NCBI GenBank assembly: GCA_026708265.1
Contig: JAPOVI010000047.1
Coordinates: 21,398 to 85,397, forward strand
Source: Acidobacteriota bacterium
GTDB lineage: Bacteria > Acidobacteriota > Vicinamibacteria > Vicinamibacterales > UBA8438
Direction of reading: 5' to 3'
Length of the DNA stretch: 64,000 nucleotides
Part shown: one piece after another, positions 15,728 through 26,889 of the stretch
Numbering within the stretch: position 1 is the stretch's first letter
Layout of the letters: every line of letters begins with the position of its first letter
Notes under the pieces: model-generated
Told to the model about the DNA's origin: nothing
Seen by the model: the letters and a program-made list of their open reading frames with translations, nothing else
Database searches by the model: none
Program-made: the position numbers and the translations under genes

Positions 15728-17458
15728 TCAGCGCGAGCCGCCCCGGATCGGTGCGCTCAGCCGCCCGGCCGCACCCTGCCCCGGTTGCGGCTCCGCGGCG
15801 TCGGCGACCAGCGCCGGCGGAGCGGAGTTCGCCGGCCGCGGCGCCGTCGCGGTGAGGTTCCCCGATGCATCGGTGCTGCCGGAGGCGTCCGCGTCGATCG
15901 CGCCGCCGGGGGCGGCACCGTGCACCTCGCCGGAGGCGGCGATCGCGAAGCGCGGCGTGTAGTCCGCGTTGACCCGCATCATGACCTTGTCCACGGACGT
16001 CTCGAGACGGTCGAGGAACGGCTTCGGATAGAGCCCGATCCAGACCGCCAGCAGCAGCAGCGGCGCGAAGGTGGCGAACTCCCGCAGGCTGACGTCCGGG
16101 AGGTTCTCGTTCTTCGGGTTGTCGACGGTGCCGAACATCGTGCGCTGGTAGAGCCAGAGCATGTAGGCCGCCCCGAGAACGATCCCGCTCGCCGCGAAGA
16201 AGGCCCACGTCTTGCTGACCACGAAGATCCCCTGCAGGATGAGCACCTCGCCGATGAACCCGTTCAGCGTCGGCAGGCCGATCGACGACATCGTCATGAT
16301 GAGGAAGATCGCGGCGTAGACGGGCATGATCTTCGAAAGACCGCCGTACTCGGCGATGAGCCGCGTGTGCCGCCGCTCGTAGACGACGCCGACGAGCAGG
16401 AAGAGCGCTCCGGTCGAGATGCCGTGGTTGAGCTGCTGCACGATGCTGCCGGTGATGCCCACCGGCGTCAGCGCGAACATGCCGAGCATCACCATGCCCA
16501 TGTGGCTGACGCTCGAGTAGGCGACTAGGCGTTTCCAGTCGCGCTGGGCCATGGCCACGAGCGCCCCGTAGACGATCCCGATGATGGAGAGCAGGACCAC
16601 CGCGGGCACGAAGGCCTGCGTCGCCTCCGGCAGGATGGGCAGGCTGAACCGGATGAACCCGTAGGTGCCCATCTTCAGGAGCACGGCGGCCAGGATGACC
16701 GACCCCGCCGTCGGCGCGTCGGTGTGCGCGTCGGGCAGCCAGGTGTGGAACGGGAACATCGGCACCTTGACCGCGAACCCCAGGAAGAAGGCGAGGAAGA
16801 TCCACCACTGCAGGTCGTAGGGGATGTTCAGCTCGTGGAACTGCGTGATGTCGAACGTGTACACCCCGGTCACGTCCTGGTGGTAGAAGTAGACGGCCAG
16901 GATGCCGAGCAGCATGATGACGCTGCCCACCAGGGTGAACAGGAAGAACTTGATCGCCGAGTAGAGCCGATTGTCGCTGCCCCAGATGCCGATGAGGAAG
17001 TACATCGGCACCAGCATCACTTCCCAGAACAGGAAGAAGAGCAGGAAGTCGAGCGCCACGAAGGCGCCGATCATGCCGGTCTGGAGCATCAGCAGGAAGA
17101 TGTAGTACTCCTTCACCCGCGTCTGGATCGCGTTCCAGGACGAGAGCACGGCGATGACGCCCATCATCGTCGTGAGCAGGATCAGGAGCACGCTGAAGCC
17201 GTCGACGCCGAGGAAGTACTGCGCCCCGATGGAGGGGATCCACTCCATCTGCTCGACGAACTGCCAGTCCGGGTCCGCGGAGTCGTAGAGGAACCAGAGC
17301 GGCAGCGACACGAGGAAGCCGAGGGCCGCCGTCGCGTTGGCGATCCAGCGGATCAGGTCGACCTGCCGGCTGCCGACGAAGAGGAGCACGAGCGCGCCGG
17401 CGAGCGGCGTGAAGAGGATCAGCGACAGCAGCGAGGGGGTATCGGCGGCGTTGCTCAT
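15728..17458 (-). CDS. nuoM: NADH-quinone oxidoreductase subunit M
   Basis: The 576-residue antiporter-like subunit carries the family stretches EVMLVPMYFLIGIWG, KVPMFPFHTWLPDAHTDAPT and VAYSSVSHMGMVMLG. After the last helix (about residue 490) it has an additional 80-residue Ala/Pro/Gly-rich tail that is not part of the conserved fold. It pumps protons in complex I. The gene follows nuoL by 12 bases. Confidence 0.96.
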   Translation of the reverse strand: MSNAADTPSLLSLILFTPLAGALVLLFVGSRQVDLIRWIANATAALGFLVSLPLWFLYDSADPDWQFVEQMEWIPSIGAQYFLGVDGFSVLLILLTTMMGVIAVLSSWNAIQTRVKEYYIFLLMLQTGMIGAFVALDFLLFFLFWEVMLVPMYFLIGIWGSDNRLYSAIKFFLFTLVGSVIMLLGILAVYFYHQDVTGVYTFDITQFHELNIPYDLQWWIFLAFFLGFAVKVPMFPFHTWLPDAHTDAPTAGSVILAAVLLKMGTYGFIRFSLPILPEATQAFVPAVVLLSIIGIVYGALVAMAQRDWKRLVAYSSVSHMGMVMLGMFALTPVGITGSIVQQLNHGISTGALFLLVGVVYERRHTRLIAEYGGLSKIMPVYAAIFLIMTMSSIGLPTLNGFIGEVLILQGIFVVSKTWAFFAASGIVLGAAYMLWLYQRTMFGTVDNPKNENLPDVSLREFATFAPLLLLAVWIGLYPKPFLDRLETSVDKVMMRVNADYTPRFAIAASGEVHGAAPGGAIDADASGSTDASGNLTATAPRPANSAPPALVADAAEPQPGQGAAGRLSAPIRGGSR

Positions 17459-17470
17459 GGCATGGTCCGG

Positions 17471-19558
<2,088 letters not shown>

Positions 19559-19568
19559 GGGAACAGCG

Positions 19569-19877
19569 TCACCACCGCATGATCTGAATCTCGTCGATGT
19601 TCACCGTCTCCTTGTTGCGATAGAAGGCGATGATGATGCCGAGACCTACCGCGGCCTCCGCCGCGGCGACCGCAATGACGAAGACGACGAACACCTGTCC
19701 GGCCAGATCCTGAAGCTGGTCCGACAGGGCGACCAGGTTGATGTTGACCGCGTTCAGGATGAGCTCGATCGACATGAAGATGATGATCACGTTGCGGCGC
19801 ACCAGCACGCCGATGACGCCGATCATGAACAGCGCCGCCGAGAGCAGGCTGTAGTGCAGCGGGGTGATCTCGAGCAC
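19569..19877 (-). CDS. nuoK: NADH-quinone oxidoreductase subunit K
   Basis: The 102-residue protein has three membrane helices and the conserved carboxylates in [17 protein letters not shown] and [18 protein letters not shown] that lie on the central proton path of complex I. It starts 3 bases after nuoJ and ends 10 bases before nuoL. Confidence 0.96.
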   Translation of the reverse strand: MLEITPLHYSLLSAALFMIGVIGVLVRRNVIIIFMSIELILNAVNINLVALSDQLQDLAGQVFVVFVIAVAAAEAAVGLGIIIAFYRNKETVNIDEIQIMRW

Positions 19878-19880
19878 GCG

Positions 19881-20408
19881 TCAGTCCCCCAGGTGGCGCC
19901 TCGCCAGCACGATGGCGCCGATCATCGCGACGAGCAGCAGCATCGACGCCAGCTCGAACGGGATGAGGTAGCTGGTGTAGAGCACCCACCCGAGCTGCTC
20001 CGTGTTGCCGCTCGTGAACGGCGTTCCGAAACCGGAGAGGGTCCCCTCGGCCGCCATGCCGGCTCGCAACGACGACGAGACGACGACGACGATCAGGGCC
20101 AGCACCACGCCCCCGAGCAGGAGGCCCGAGCGGGCCAGACGGCGCGGATCCGAGAAGCGCTCGGGCTCCTTCTTCAGGTTCACGAGCATGACGACGAACA
20201 GGTACAGGACGACGATGCCGCCCGCGTAGACCAGCACCTGGATGACCGCGACGAACTCCGCGCTCAGCGTGACGTAGAGCACCGCCACGAGCAGGAAGTT
20301 CACCACCAGGAACAGGACGCTGTGCACGGCGCTGCGCGCCGAGACCACCATGACCCCGAGGCCCAGAATCAGCGCCGCCAGCGTGTAGAAGAGGAGAGCT
20401 TCGGCCAT
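19881..20408 (-). CDS. nuoJ: NADH-quinone oxidoreductase subunit J
   Basis: The 175-residue membrane subunit has five helices with the typical VYAGGIVVLYLFVVMLVNL helix containing the conserved Tyr-Ala-Gly-Gly pi-bulge. It lies next to NuoK in the complex. The gene follows nuoH by 16 bases; the usual nuoI between H and J is missing. Confidence 0.95.
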   Translation of the reverse strand: MAEALLFYTLAALILGLGVMVVSARSAVHSVLFLVVNFLLVAVLYVTLSAEFVAVIQVLVYAGGIVVLYLFVVMLVNLKKEPERFSDPRRLARSGLLLGGVVLALIVVVVSSSLRAGMAAEGTLSGFGTPFTSGNTEQLGWVLYTSYLIPFELASMLLLVAMIGAIVLARRHLGD

Positions 20409-20424
20409 CGGATGCCTGTCCCGG

Positions 20425-21423
20425 CTAGAACACGACCTTGAACACGCCGGTCACGACGAGGTTGCCGATCGCCACCGGGATGAGCACCTTCCACCCGAGG
20501 CCCATCAACTGGTCGTAGCGGTAGCGCGGCAACGTGGCGCGGATCCAGATGAACACGTAGAGGAACAGGAAGACCTTGCCGACGAACCAGATCCAGGCCG
20601 GCAGGAGGTCGAGGAAGCCGAGGAAGGCGATGCTCGGGAACGGCCGCAGCCAGCCGCCGAAGAACATCAGCACGACGATCGCCGAGATGACGATCATGTT
20701 GGCGTACTCGGCCAGGAAGAAAAGCGCGAAGCGCATCCCGCTGTACTCGGTGTGGAACCCGCCCGTCAGCTCGGTCTCGGCTTCCGGCAGGTCGAACGGG
20801 GCGCGGTTCGTCTCGGCGAGCCCGCCGATGAAGATCAGCACCAGCGCCACCGGCTGGATGAACGCGAACCAGATGCCGCTCTCCTGCTGCGCCTCCACGA
20901 TTCCGACGAGGCTGAGGGTGCCGGTGGTCAGGATGACGCTCACGAGCGTCATCGTCACCGCGATCTCGTAGCTGATGAGCTGCGCCGACGCGCGCAGGCT
21001 GGCCAGCAGCGGGTACTTGCTGTTCGAGGCCCAGCCGCCGAGGATGATGCCGTAGACGCCGATCGACGTCACCGAGATGATGAACAGCAGGCCGACGTTG
21101 ATGTCGCCGATGTAGTAGAGCGGATCCGGGCCGAACGGCACGACCGCGAAGACGACCAGCGCCGGCACCAGGCTCATGATCGGCGCCAGCGTGAAGACGT
21201 ACCGGTCCGCCTTCACCGGCGTGATGTCTTCCTTGAGGATCAGCTTGATGGGGTCCGCGATGGCCTGCAGGATGCCGTACGGGCCCACCCGCATCGGGCC
21301 GAGACGCGACTGCGCCCAGGCGATCACCTTCCGCTCCATGAGGACGAGGAACGTCACCGCGACCAGGACGGCATTGACCAGGACGGCGATCTTCAGCAGC
21401 GGGATGACGACGGTGTCGAGCAT
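20425..21423 (-). CDS. nuoH: NADH-quinone oxidoreductase subunit H
   Basis: The 332-residue subunit holds the quinone-entry region of complex I. Family motifs are ERKVIAWAQSRLGPMRVGP near the N terminus and AETNRAPFDLPEAETELTGG in the long loop, followed by HTEYSGMRFALFFLAEYAN. The gene starts 25 bases after nuoD, where nuoE, F and G usually stand in 14-gene operons. Confidence 0.97.
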   Translation of the reverse strand: MLDTVVIPLLKIAVLVNAVLVAVTFLVLMERKVIAWAQSRLGPMRVGPYGILQAIADPIKLILKEDITPVKADRYVFTLAPIMSLVPALVVFAVVPFGPDPLYYIGDINVGLLFIISVTSIGVYGIILGGWASNSKYPLLASLRASAQLISYEIAVTMTLVSVILTTGTLSLVGIVEAQQESGIWFAFIQPVALVLIFIGGLAETNRAPFDLPEAETELTGGFHTEYSGMRFALFFLAEYANMIVISAIVVLMFFGGWLRPFPSIAFLGFLDLLPAWIWFVGKVFLFLYVFIWIRATLPRYRYDQLMGLGWKVLIPVAIGNLVVTGVFKVVF

Positions 21424-21448
21424 GGTCCCGGGATCACATCCTGCGCGC

Positions 21449-22582
21449 TCAGCGATCGACCTCGCCGAGCACGATGTCGATGGTTCCGATCAGCGCCACG
21501 ACGTCCGCCACGAGGTGCCCGCGGACGAGCCGCTTGAGCCCCTGCAGGTTGCAGAAGGAGGGTGGCCGGACGCGGAACCGGTAGGGATTGGTCGACTTCC
21601 CGTCGCTCACGAGGAAGTACCCGAGCTCGCCCTTCGGCGACTCGATGGCGTGATAGGTCTCTCCGGCCGGCGGCTTGAGGAGGCGCGGCACCTTGCCCAT
21701 GATCGGTCCTTCCGGCAGCCCGTCGAGCGCCTGCCGGACGATCCGGATGGACTGCCGGAACTCCTCCATGCGGATCAGATAGCGGTCGTAGGTGTCGCCG
21801 CGCGTCCCGAGCGGGATGTCGAAGTCGAACTCTTCGTAGGCGGCGTTCGGCTCGTCCTTCCGGAGATCGCGCGAGACGCCCGAGCCGCGCAGCGGCGGGC
21901 CGCAGAGCCCCAGCCCGATTGCCTCCTCCGCCGAGATCACGCCGACGTCGCGCGTCCGCTTGAGCCAGATGCGGTTGTTCGTCAGCAGCGTCTCGTAGTC
22001 GTCCAGCTTCCCCTCCATGAGGTCGCAGAACGCCCGCACCTTGCGGTCCCACCCCGGCGGAACGTCCAGCGGCAGCCCGCCCACGCGCATCGAGTTGTAC
22101 GTCAGGCGCGCCCCGCAGAACTCCTCGAACAGGTCGAGCACGAACTCGCGCTCGCGGAAGGCGTACAGCAGCACCGTCATGGCCCCGATGTCCATGGCGT
22201 GCGTGCCGAGCCAGAGGCAGTGGCTGGCGATGCGCTGCAACTCCGCGAGGACCGTGCGGAGGTACCGCGCCCGGCGCGGCACCTCGATCTGCATCAGCTT
22301 CTCGACCGCCTCGACGTAGCCGAGGTTGTTGGTGGCGGCCGCGACGTAGTCCATGCGGTCGGTCAGCAGCACGATGTGCGTCCAGTCGCGGTTCTCGCAC
22401 AGCTTCTCGACGCCGCGATGGATGTAGCCGATGACGCAGTCCGCGTCGAGGACGCGCTCGCCGTCGAGCCGCAGCACGACCCGCAGCACGCCGTGCGTGC
22501 TCGGATGCTGCGGCCCCATGTTGATCACCAGCTCGTTGGTGTCGAACTGGGTCGTGCTGACGCGGGGAGCGGGAACCGTCAT
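21449..22582 (-). CDS. nuoD: NADH-quinone oxidoreductase subunit D
   Basis: This 377-residue hydrogenase-like subunit forms the quinone site with NuoB. It has [20 protein letters not shown] with the conserved His loop, [14 protein letters not shown], and the end [10 protein letters not shown]. It is a separate protein rather than a NuoCD fusion. The nuoC stop lies about 50 bases upstream. Confidence 0.97.
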   Translation of the reverse strand: MTVPAPRVSTTQFDTNELVINMGPQHPSTHGVLRVVLRLDGERVLDADCVIGYIHRGVEKLCENRDWTHIVLLTDRMDYVAAATNNLGYVEAVEKLMQIEVPRRARYLRTVLAELQRIASHCLWLGTHAMDIGAMTVLLYAFREREFVLDLFEEFCGARLTYNSMRVGGLPLDVPPGWDRKVRAFCDLMEGKLDDYETLLTNNRIWLKRTRDVGVISAEEAIGLGLCGPPLRGSGVSRDLRKDEPNAAYEEFDFDIPLGTRGDTYDRYLIRMEEFRQSIRIVRQALDGLPEGPIMGKVPRLLKPPAGETYHAIESPKGELGYFLVSDGKSTNPYRFRVRPPSFCNLQGLKRLVRGHLVADVVALIGTIDIVLGEVDR

Positions 22583-22631
22583 GGTGCGTCCGTGTCGTGC
22601 GGGCCGCGGCGGAGCGCCGCGCGCGGCGCGG

Positions 22632-23504
22632 TCACTCGATCTCCGTATCCGGGCCGGGCTCCGCGCCCGTCTCGTCCGGCAGGTTGCGCACGCGCAGCCA
22701 GTCCTGGGGGTTCTCCATCAACAGCTCGCCGGGTCCCTCGAGGGGATAGTCCTTGCGCTGCGGATGCCCCTGCCACTCGTCGGGCATCAGAATGCGCCGC
22801 AGGTCCGGATGGTTCACGATGTTGACGCCGAACTGGTCGAACACCTCGCGCTCCAGCCAGTTCGCGGCCGGCCACAGGCCGGTCACCGACTCCACCGCGT
22901 CGCCCTCGCCGACCCGCACCTTGACGCGGACGCGGTGTCGCAGCCGCGTCGAGTAGAGGCAGTAGATCAGATCGAATCGCCTCTCGCGCGGCGGCCAGTC
23001 CGTCGCCGTCACGTCGGAACAGTAGTCGAACGCGGCCGCCTCGTGGGTCTTGAGGAGCTCGAGGACGTCGAGCAACCGCTCCCGCCGCACGATGAGCGTC
23101 CAGTCCCCGACCCAGTACGACAGGGCCTCGATCGCATCCGGAAGCGCTTGCTGAACCGCCGCGACGGCCGGCGGCAAATCCACTCCCTCCGGAGGCGGTG
23201 GATCGGGCGGACCCTTCGGCGGCTCGGGCGGCGGCTTGGGTTTCGGCTTCGGCCTGGGCTTGGCCGCCGCAGCGGGCTTGGCCGCCGCAGCGGGCTTGGC
23301 CGCCGGCTTCGCCGGGGCATCCGGCTTGGAGGACGCTGCCGCGGCCGGCTTGGCCGGGGAGGCAGGCGCTGACTTCGGTGGCGCGGCCTTCGGCGGCGCG
23401 GCGTCCGATGCCGCAGGGGGGTCGGGCGCAGGGCCGGCTGGCTCGGATGCGGCCCCGCCCGCCTCGCCGGGCGCGTCCGCACCGGGCTTCGTGTCGTCAG
23501 TCAT
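22632..23504 (-). CDS. nuoC: NADH-quinone oxidoreductase subunit C with a long low-complexity N terminus
   Basis: The conserved 30-kDa subunit domain occupies about residues 118-275 and includes [20 protein letters not shown] and [29 protein letters not shown]. The first 110 residues are unusual: almost only Ala, Pro, Lys, Ser and Gly, with repeats of the [11 protein letters not shown] and [12 protein letters not shown] type. Most NuoC proteins have 160-210 residues in total. The extension should be disordered. No internal start near residue 105 has a better context, though translation could begin later. Confidence 0.93.
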   Translation of the reverse strand: MTDDTKPGADAPGEAGGAASEPAGPAPDPPAASDAAPPKAAPPKSAPASPAKPAAAASSKPDAPAKPAAKPAAAAKPAAAAKPRPKPKPKPPPEPPKGPPDPPPPEGVDLPPAVAAVQQALPDAIEALSYWVGDWTLIVRRERLLDVLELLKTHEAAAFDYCSDVTATDWPPRERRFDLIYCLYSTRLRHRVRVKVRVGEGDAVESVTGLWPAANWLEREVFDQFGVNIVNHPDLRRILMPDEWQGHPQRKDYPLEGPGELLMENPQDWLRVRNLPDETGAEPGPDTEIE

Positions 23505-23577
23505 CGGTCAGCGGGAATCGTTGCGTCGGCACGGCGCTCATCGGCACGGGCGGTCTTCCGCCCGGCGTTCCGCACGG

Positions 23578-23934
23578 TCAAGCCCAGTCCAGCGCACCCT
23601 TGCGCCACGCGTACACGTACCCGATGACCAGGATGAACAGGAAGACGAGCATCTCGATGAGGCCGAACAGGGCCAGCTCGTCCATGATGACGGCCCACGG
23701 GAACATGAACACCGTCTCGACGTCGAAGATCACGAACAGCATCGCGACCAGGTAGTAGCGGACGCTGTAGCGGTCCCGGGCATCCGTCAACGGCTCGATG
23801 CCGCACTCGTACGGCTCGAGCTTCACCTTGTTGACCCGGCTCGCGTGCACCAGCCTCGACACCATCAGCGTGAAGATGGCGAAGCCGATCGCGACGAGGA
23901 TGAAGAGGAAGATCGGGATGTAGGCTTCTGGCAT
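23578..23934 (-). CDS. nuoA: NADH-quinone oxidoreductase subunit A
   Basis: The 118-residue protein has three membrane helices with KLEPYECGIEPLTDARDRYSV in the long loop and FVIFDVETVFMFPWAV in helix 2, both diagnostic. The ATG at 23934 gives the standard length; the open frame upstream is not protein-like. It is the first gene of the nuo operon, about 80 bases after the promoter at 24016-24044. nuoB, which normally follows, is absent: nuoC begins after 73 bases. Confidence 0.96.
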   Translation of the reverse strand: MPEAYIPIFLFILVAIGFAIFTLMVSRLVHASRVNKVKLEPYECGIEPLTDARDRYSVRYYLVAMLFVIFDVETVFMFPWAVIMDELALFGLIEMLVFLFILVIGYVYAWRKGALDWA

Positions 23935-24015
23935 CGTCGCTGCGGGAACGTGGTTTACCCGGTGCGACCCGGCTCCCGCGATACGGCGCGACGTGCGGGC
24001 CGAAAAACCGGGCGG

Positions 24016-24044
24016 ATTATTGCACGCGGCACGGGGCCTGTCAA
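24016..24044 (-). promoter_or_regulatory. Promoter of the nuo operon
   Basis: On the minus strand a perfect TTGACA (-35, 24039-24044) is followed after 17 bases by AATAAT (-10, 24016-24021; five of six matches). It lies about 80 bases upstream of nuoA in the spacer shared with the divergent VWFA-related gene. This is one of the best sigma-70-type promoters in the window. Confidence 0.65.
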
Positions 24045-24071
24045 GGAAGCCGTCCCCGCGGCCGGGCGGGC

Positions 24072-24080
24072 TGATATACT
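24072..24080 (+). promoter_or_regulatory. Extended -10 promoter of the first VWFA-related gene
   Basis: TGATATACT is a TGN extended -10 with a five-of-six match to TATAAT, 24 bases before the ATG. The same type of sequence (TGATATAGT) precedes the E1 gene at 3769. Confidence 0.45.
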
Positions 24081-24104
24081 CGCGGCGAAAGGCAGGGCCT
24101 GCAC

Positions 24105-25031
24105 ATGCGACGCATCCCAGCGGCGTCGTTCGTGGCCGGCTTGGCGGCGGCAACGGCCGTCGCGGTCGCCCTCGCGGTCGCCGACGGTGGCGTGCGGGCG
24201 CAGTCGGTCGAACGCCGGATGATCGTCACCGTTCTCGACGGCGACGACAACCCCGTCGGCAACCTCGTGCCGCGCGATCTCGTGGTCCGGGAGGATGGCG
24301 CCGCCCGCGAGGTGCTGCGTGTCGAGCCCGCGGGGGCCGCACGGCAGATCGCCGTGCTCGTCGACACCTCCGAGGCCGCGGCGCGCGCCACGCGCGACTT
24401 TCGGGCCGGCCTCTCGGCGTTCTTCGAGGCGATGCACGAGGGCAACGAGATCTCGCTGATCAGTTTCGGAGGGCCGCCGCGCATCCTGGTCGGCTCCACG
24501 GGCAGCCTCGGCCGGCTGCAGGACGGCCTGGGCGACGTCTTCGGGTTCGCCGGATCCGCCGCGTACCTGCTCGACGCGATGGCGCAGGCCGCCGAGGGCT
24601 TCACGCGCCGGGAGGCGGCCCGCCCGATCCTGATGGCGCTGACCACCGAGGGCGTCGATTACAGCAACGTCCGAGCCCGCGAGGTCTTCGAGCGCGTCCG
24701 CGAGAGCGGCGCCGCCGTCTACACGCTCCTCGTGGCGGGGCGCGGCCGGGCCCGCGTCGATCCCGGCCTCCTCGACGCGAGGCGCCAGCAGGAGGAGATG
24801 GAGCGCAACCTGGTGCTCGAGCGGGGACCGCGCGACAGCGGCGGGCGCAGCGAGATCGTGCTCACGAGCATCGCGGTCGAGAACGCCCTGATGGAGTTCG
24901 CAGCCGAACTCCGCAACCAGTTCGTCGTCACCTACGCCCGACCCGACGCGCTCATCCCGCCGGAGCGGATCGAGGTCGCGGTCAACCGGGCGGGGCTCAC
25001 CGCACGCGGCACCCCGCTGAAGGGCGACTGA
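24105..25031 (+). CDS. Secreted VWFA-related protein with an altered metal site
   Basis: The 308-residue protein has an N-terminal signal segment (about 1-33) and a von Willebrand A-like domain of the type expanded in Acidobacteria. An N-terminal beta unit (VLDGDDNPVGNLVPRDLVVRE) resembles the 'domain before VWA' of that family. The metal site reads VLVDTSEAA, so the third residue of the DxSxS motif is Ala, and metal binding may be lost. The end EIVLTSIAVENALMEFAAEL and ANQFVVTYARPD-like stretch matches the family. It likely acts in the periplasm or at the surface. The next gene, a second VWFA protein, starts 2 bases after its stop. Confidence 0.8.
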   Translation: MRRIPAASFVAGLAAATAVAVALAVADGGVRAQSVERRMIVTVLDGDDNPVGNLVPRDLVVREDGAAREVLRVEPAGAARQIAVLVDTSEAAARATRDFRAGLSAFFEAMHEGNEISLISFGGPPRILVGSTGSLGRLQDGLGDVFGFAGSAAYLLDAMAQAAEGFTRREAARPILMALTTEGVDYSNVRAREVFERVRESGAAVYTLLVAGRGRARVDPGLLDARRQQEEMERNLVLERGPRDSGGRSEIVLTSIAVENALMEFAAELRNQFVVTYARPDALIPPERIEVAVNRAGLTARGTPLKGD

Positions 25032-25033
25032 CC

Positions 25034-25972
25034 ATGCGAGGTCCAGCTTTCGCAGCCCTGGCCGCCGCGGTCGGCGCCGCCGGGTGGGCGGCGGCGACCC
25101 TGCCGGCCGGCGCGCAGCAACCGCCCCAGACGCCGGCGTTCCGCGCCGGGGTCGATGTCGTCTCGCTCAACGTGACGGTCACCGACCTCGAGATGCGCTT
25201 CGTGACCGATCTCGTCCCGCAGGACTTCAGCGTCTACGAGGACGGCGTCCGGCAGGAGATCAATTTCTTCACGCGGACGCAGCTCCCGATCGCGCTGGCG
25301 CTGCTGATGGACACCAGCGCCAGCATGGACGAGGAGATGGCCACCGCGCAGGAGGCCGCGATCGGCTTCTCCCAGCGCCTCGGCCCCGACGACCTCGCGG
25401 AGGTCATCGACTTCGACAGCCGCGTCGACGTCCTGCAGGGCTTCACGAACGACGTCGATCAGCTCGAGGCGGCCATCCGCCGCACGTCGGCGGGCGGCTC
25501 CACCTCGCTGTACAACGCCCTCTACATCTCCCTGAAGGACCTCACCCGGGCGCCGCTCCGGGAGGCCGACGTGCGGCGCGAGGCGATCATCGTCCTGTCC
25601 GACGGCGAGGACACGTCGAGCCTCGTGAGCTTCGAGGAGGTGCTCGAGCTCGCCAAGCGGTCCGAGACGGCGATCTACTCGATCGGCCTGCAGGCCGAGG
25701 ACCGTCGGGCGCGCACCGGCTTCCGCGAAGCCGACTTCGTGCTCCGGCAACTGGCCCAGGAGACCGGCGGGCGGGCGTTCTTCCCCCACGACGTCAGCGA
25801 GCTCCCGGGCATCTACCGGCAGATCTCGGACGAGCTGTCCAGCCAGTACTCGGTCGGCTACATCTCGGCCAACCCGCTGCGCAACGGGCAGTGGCGGCGC
25901 GTCGTCGTGCAGGTCGACCGCGAGGGCGCCACCGCGCGGACGAAGCGCGGTTACTACGGGCCGCGCGGGTAG
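25034..25972 (+). CDS. Secreted VWFA-related (acidobacterial type) protein
   Basis: The 312-residue protein has a signal peptide (AFAALAAAVGAAGWAAATLPAGAQ), then the conserved unit VVSLNVTVTDLEMRFVTDL, QDFSVYEDGVRQEI and a VWA domain with an intact MIDAS (LLMDTSASMDEE), TSLYNALYISL and IIVLSDGEDTSS. The ending SSQYSVGYI and KRGYYGPRG is typical of the acidobacterial VWFA family. These proteins probably bind ligands or other envelope proteins through a metal ion; the partners are unknown. It is translationally adjacent to the preceding paralogue and 21 bases before the HemX-like gene. Confidence 0.88.
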   Translation: MRGPAFAALAAAVGAAGWAAATLPAGAQQPPQTPAFRAGVDVVSLNVTVTDLEMRFVTDLVPQDFSVYEDGVRQEINFFTRTQLPIALALLMDTSASMDEEMATAQEAAIGFSQRLGPDDLAEVIDFDSRVDVLQGFTNDVDQLEAAIRRTSAGGSTSLYNALYISLKDLTRAPLREADVRREAIIVLSDGEDTSSLVSFEEVLELAKRSETAIYSIGLQAEDRRARTGFREADFVLRQLAQETGGRAFFPHDVSELPGIYRQISDELSSQYSVGYISANPLRNGQWRRVVVQVDREGATARTKRGYYGPRG

Positions 25973-25993
25973 CGCGCCGCCGCCCGAGCCCTC

Positions 25994-26818
25994 ATGAACG
26001 CGATCCCCCTGGCGCTCTACTTCACGGCCAGCGGCGCATACGCCTGCCACTTCGCACGTCCCGGCAGCGCGTGGGGCCCGACCGCCACCCTCACCCTCGT
26101 TGCCGGCGCGCTTGCCCACACGTTCGTCATCGGGATGCAGACGATGCAGGTGGGCCACATCCCGTTCGTCGGCACGACGGGCGCGATCTCCGCGTTCGTC
26201 TGGCTGCTGGCGCTGGCCTACCTCTACACGGAGATGACGGCCGACGAGCGGTCGATGGGGATCTTCCTGGTGCCGCTCATGGTCGTCCTGCAGACGATCC
26301 CCGCTCTTGGCAACAGCGTCGCCGCGCGGCCGCCGGTGCTCGAGAGCCGCTGGTTCGAGATCCACGTCTTCTCCCTGCTCGTCGCCTACGCGAGCCTGGC
26401 CCTGGCCTGCGTCGTGAGCGTGACCTACGTGCTCCTCTTCAAGGAGCTGAAGGCCAAGCACCCGGGCGTGTTCTACGCGCGACTGCCGTCGCTGCAGGTG
26501 CTGGATGCGATGAACCGCCGCACGGTAGGCGTCGGCTGGGCGTTCCTGACCGTCGGCATCGGCGTCGGCGTCATCTGGCTGGCCGAGCTCCAGCCCGGCG
26601 CGGTCGACCCGCGGGTGCAGGCGATGTCGCCTCTCGATCCGAAGATCTTCATAGTGGTGCTCTGCTGGCTCGTCTACGGGTTCGGGATCTTCGCGCGCTC
26701 GCGGCTTGGCTGGGGCGGCCGCCGCGCGGCGTGGCTGTCGACGGTCGGCTTCGCGATCCTGTTGCTCAACTTCGTGCCCATCGGCTACTTCGGGACCGAG
26801 ACGCACAACTTCTACTAG
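25994..26818 (+). CDS. HemX/CcsA-like cytochrome c biogenesis-type membrane protein
   Basis: The 274-residue protein has about eight membrane helices and belongs to the CcsA/HemX family. The conserved region near the end reads SPLDPKIFIVVLCWLVYG; the DPK is kept, but the haem-handling motif WGxxWxWD of true CcsA proteins is not, which points to HemX/YpjD rather than an active cytochrome c lyase. Position just before hemA is the classical place for hemX, whose product influences glutamyl-tRNA reductase levels. Function remains inferred. Confidence 0.75.
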   Translation: MNAIPLALYFTASGAYACHFARPGSAWGPTATLTLVAGALAHTFVIGMQTMQVGHIPFVGTTGAISAFVWLLALAYLYTEMTADERSMGIFLVPLMVVLQTIPALGNSVAARPPVLESRWFEIHVFSLLVAYASLALACVVSVTYVLLFKELKAKHPGVFYARLPSLQVLDAMNRRTVGVGWAFLTVGIGVGVIWLAELQPGAVDPRVQAMSPLDPKIFIVVLCWLVYGFGIFARSRLGWGGRRAAWLSTVGFAILLLNFVPIGYFGTETHNFY

Positions 26819-26889
26819 AGGAAGGCTCCCGAAGGGTCCGAGAGCACACCCGTCCCGCACGACGCGCCTCGAACCGGCGTTCTCACGAC

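Noticed and set aside
23505-23577. A missed nuoB between nuoA and nuoC
   Set aside because: The space is only 73 bases, far too short for nuoB, which needs about 480.
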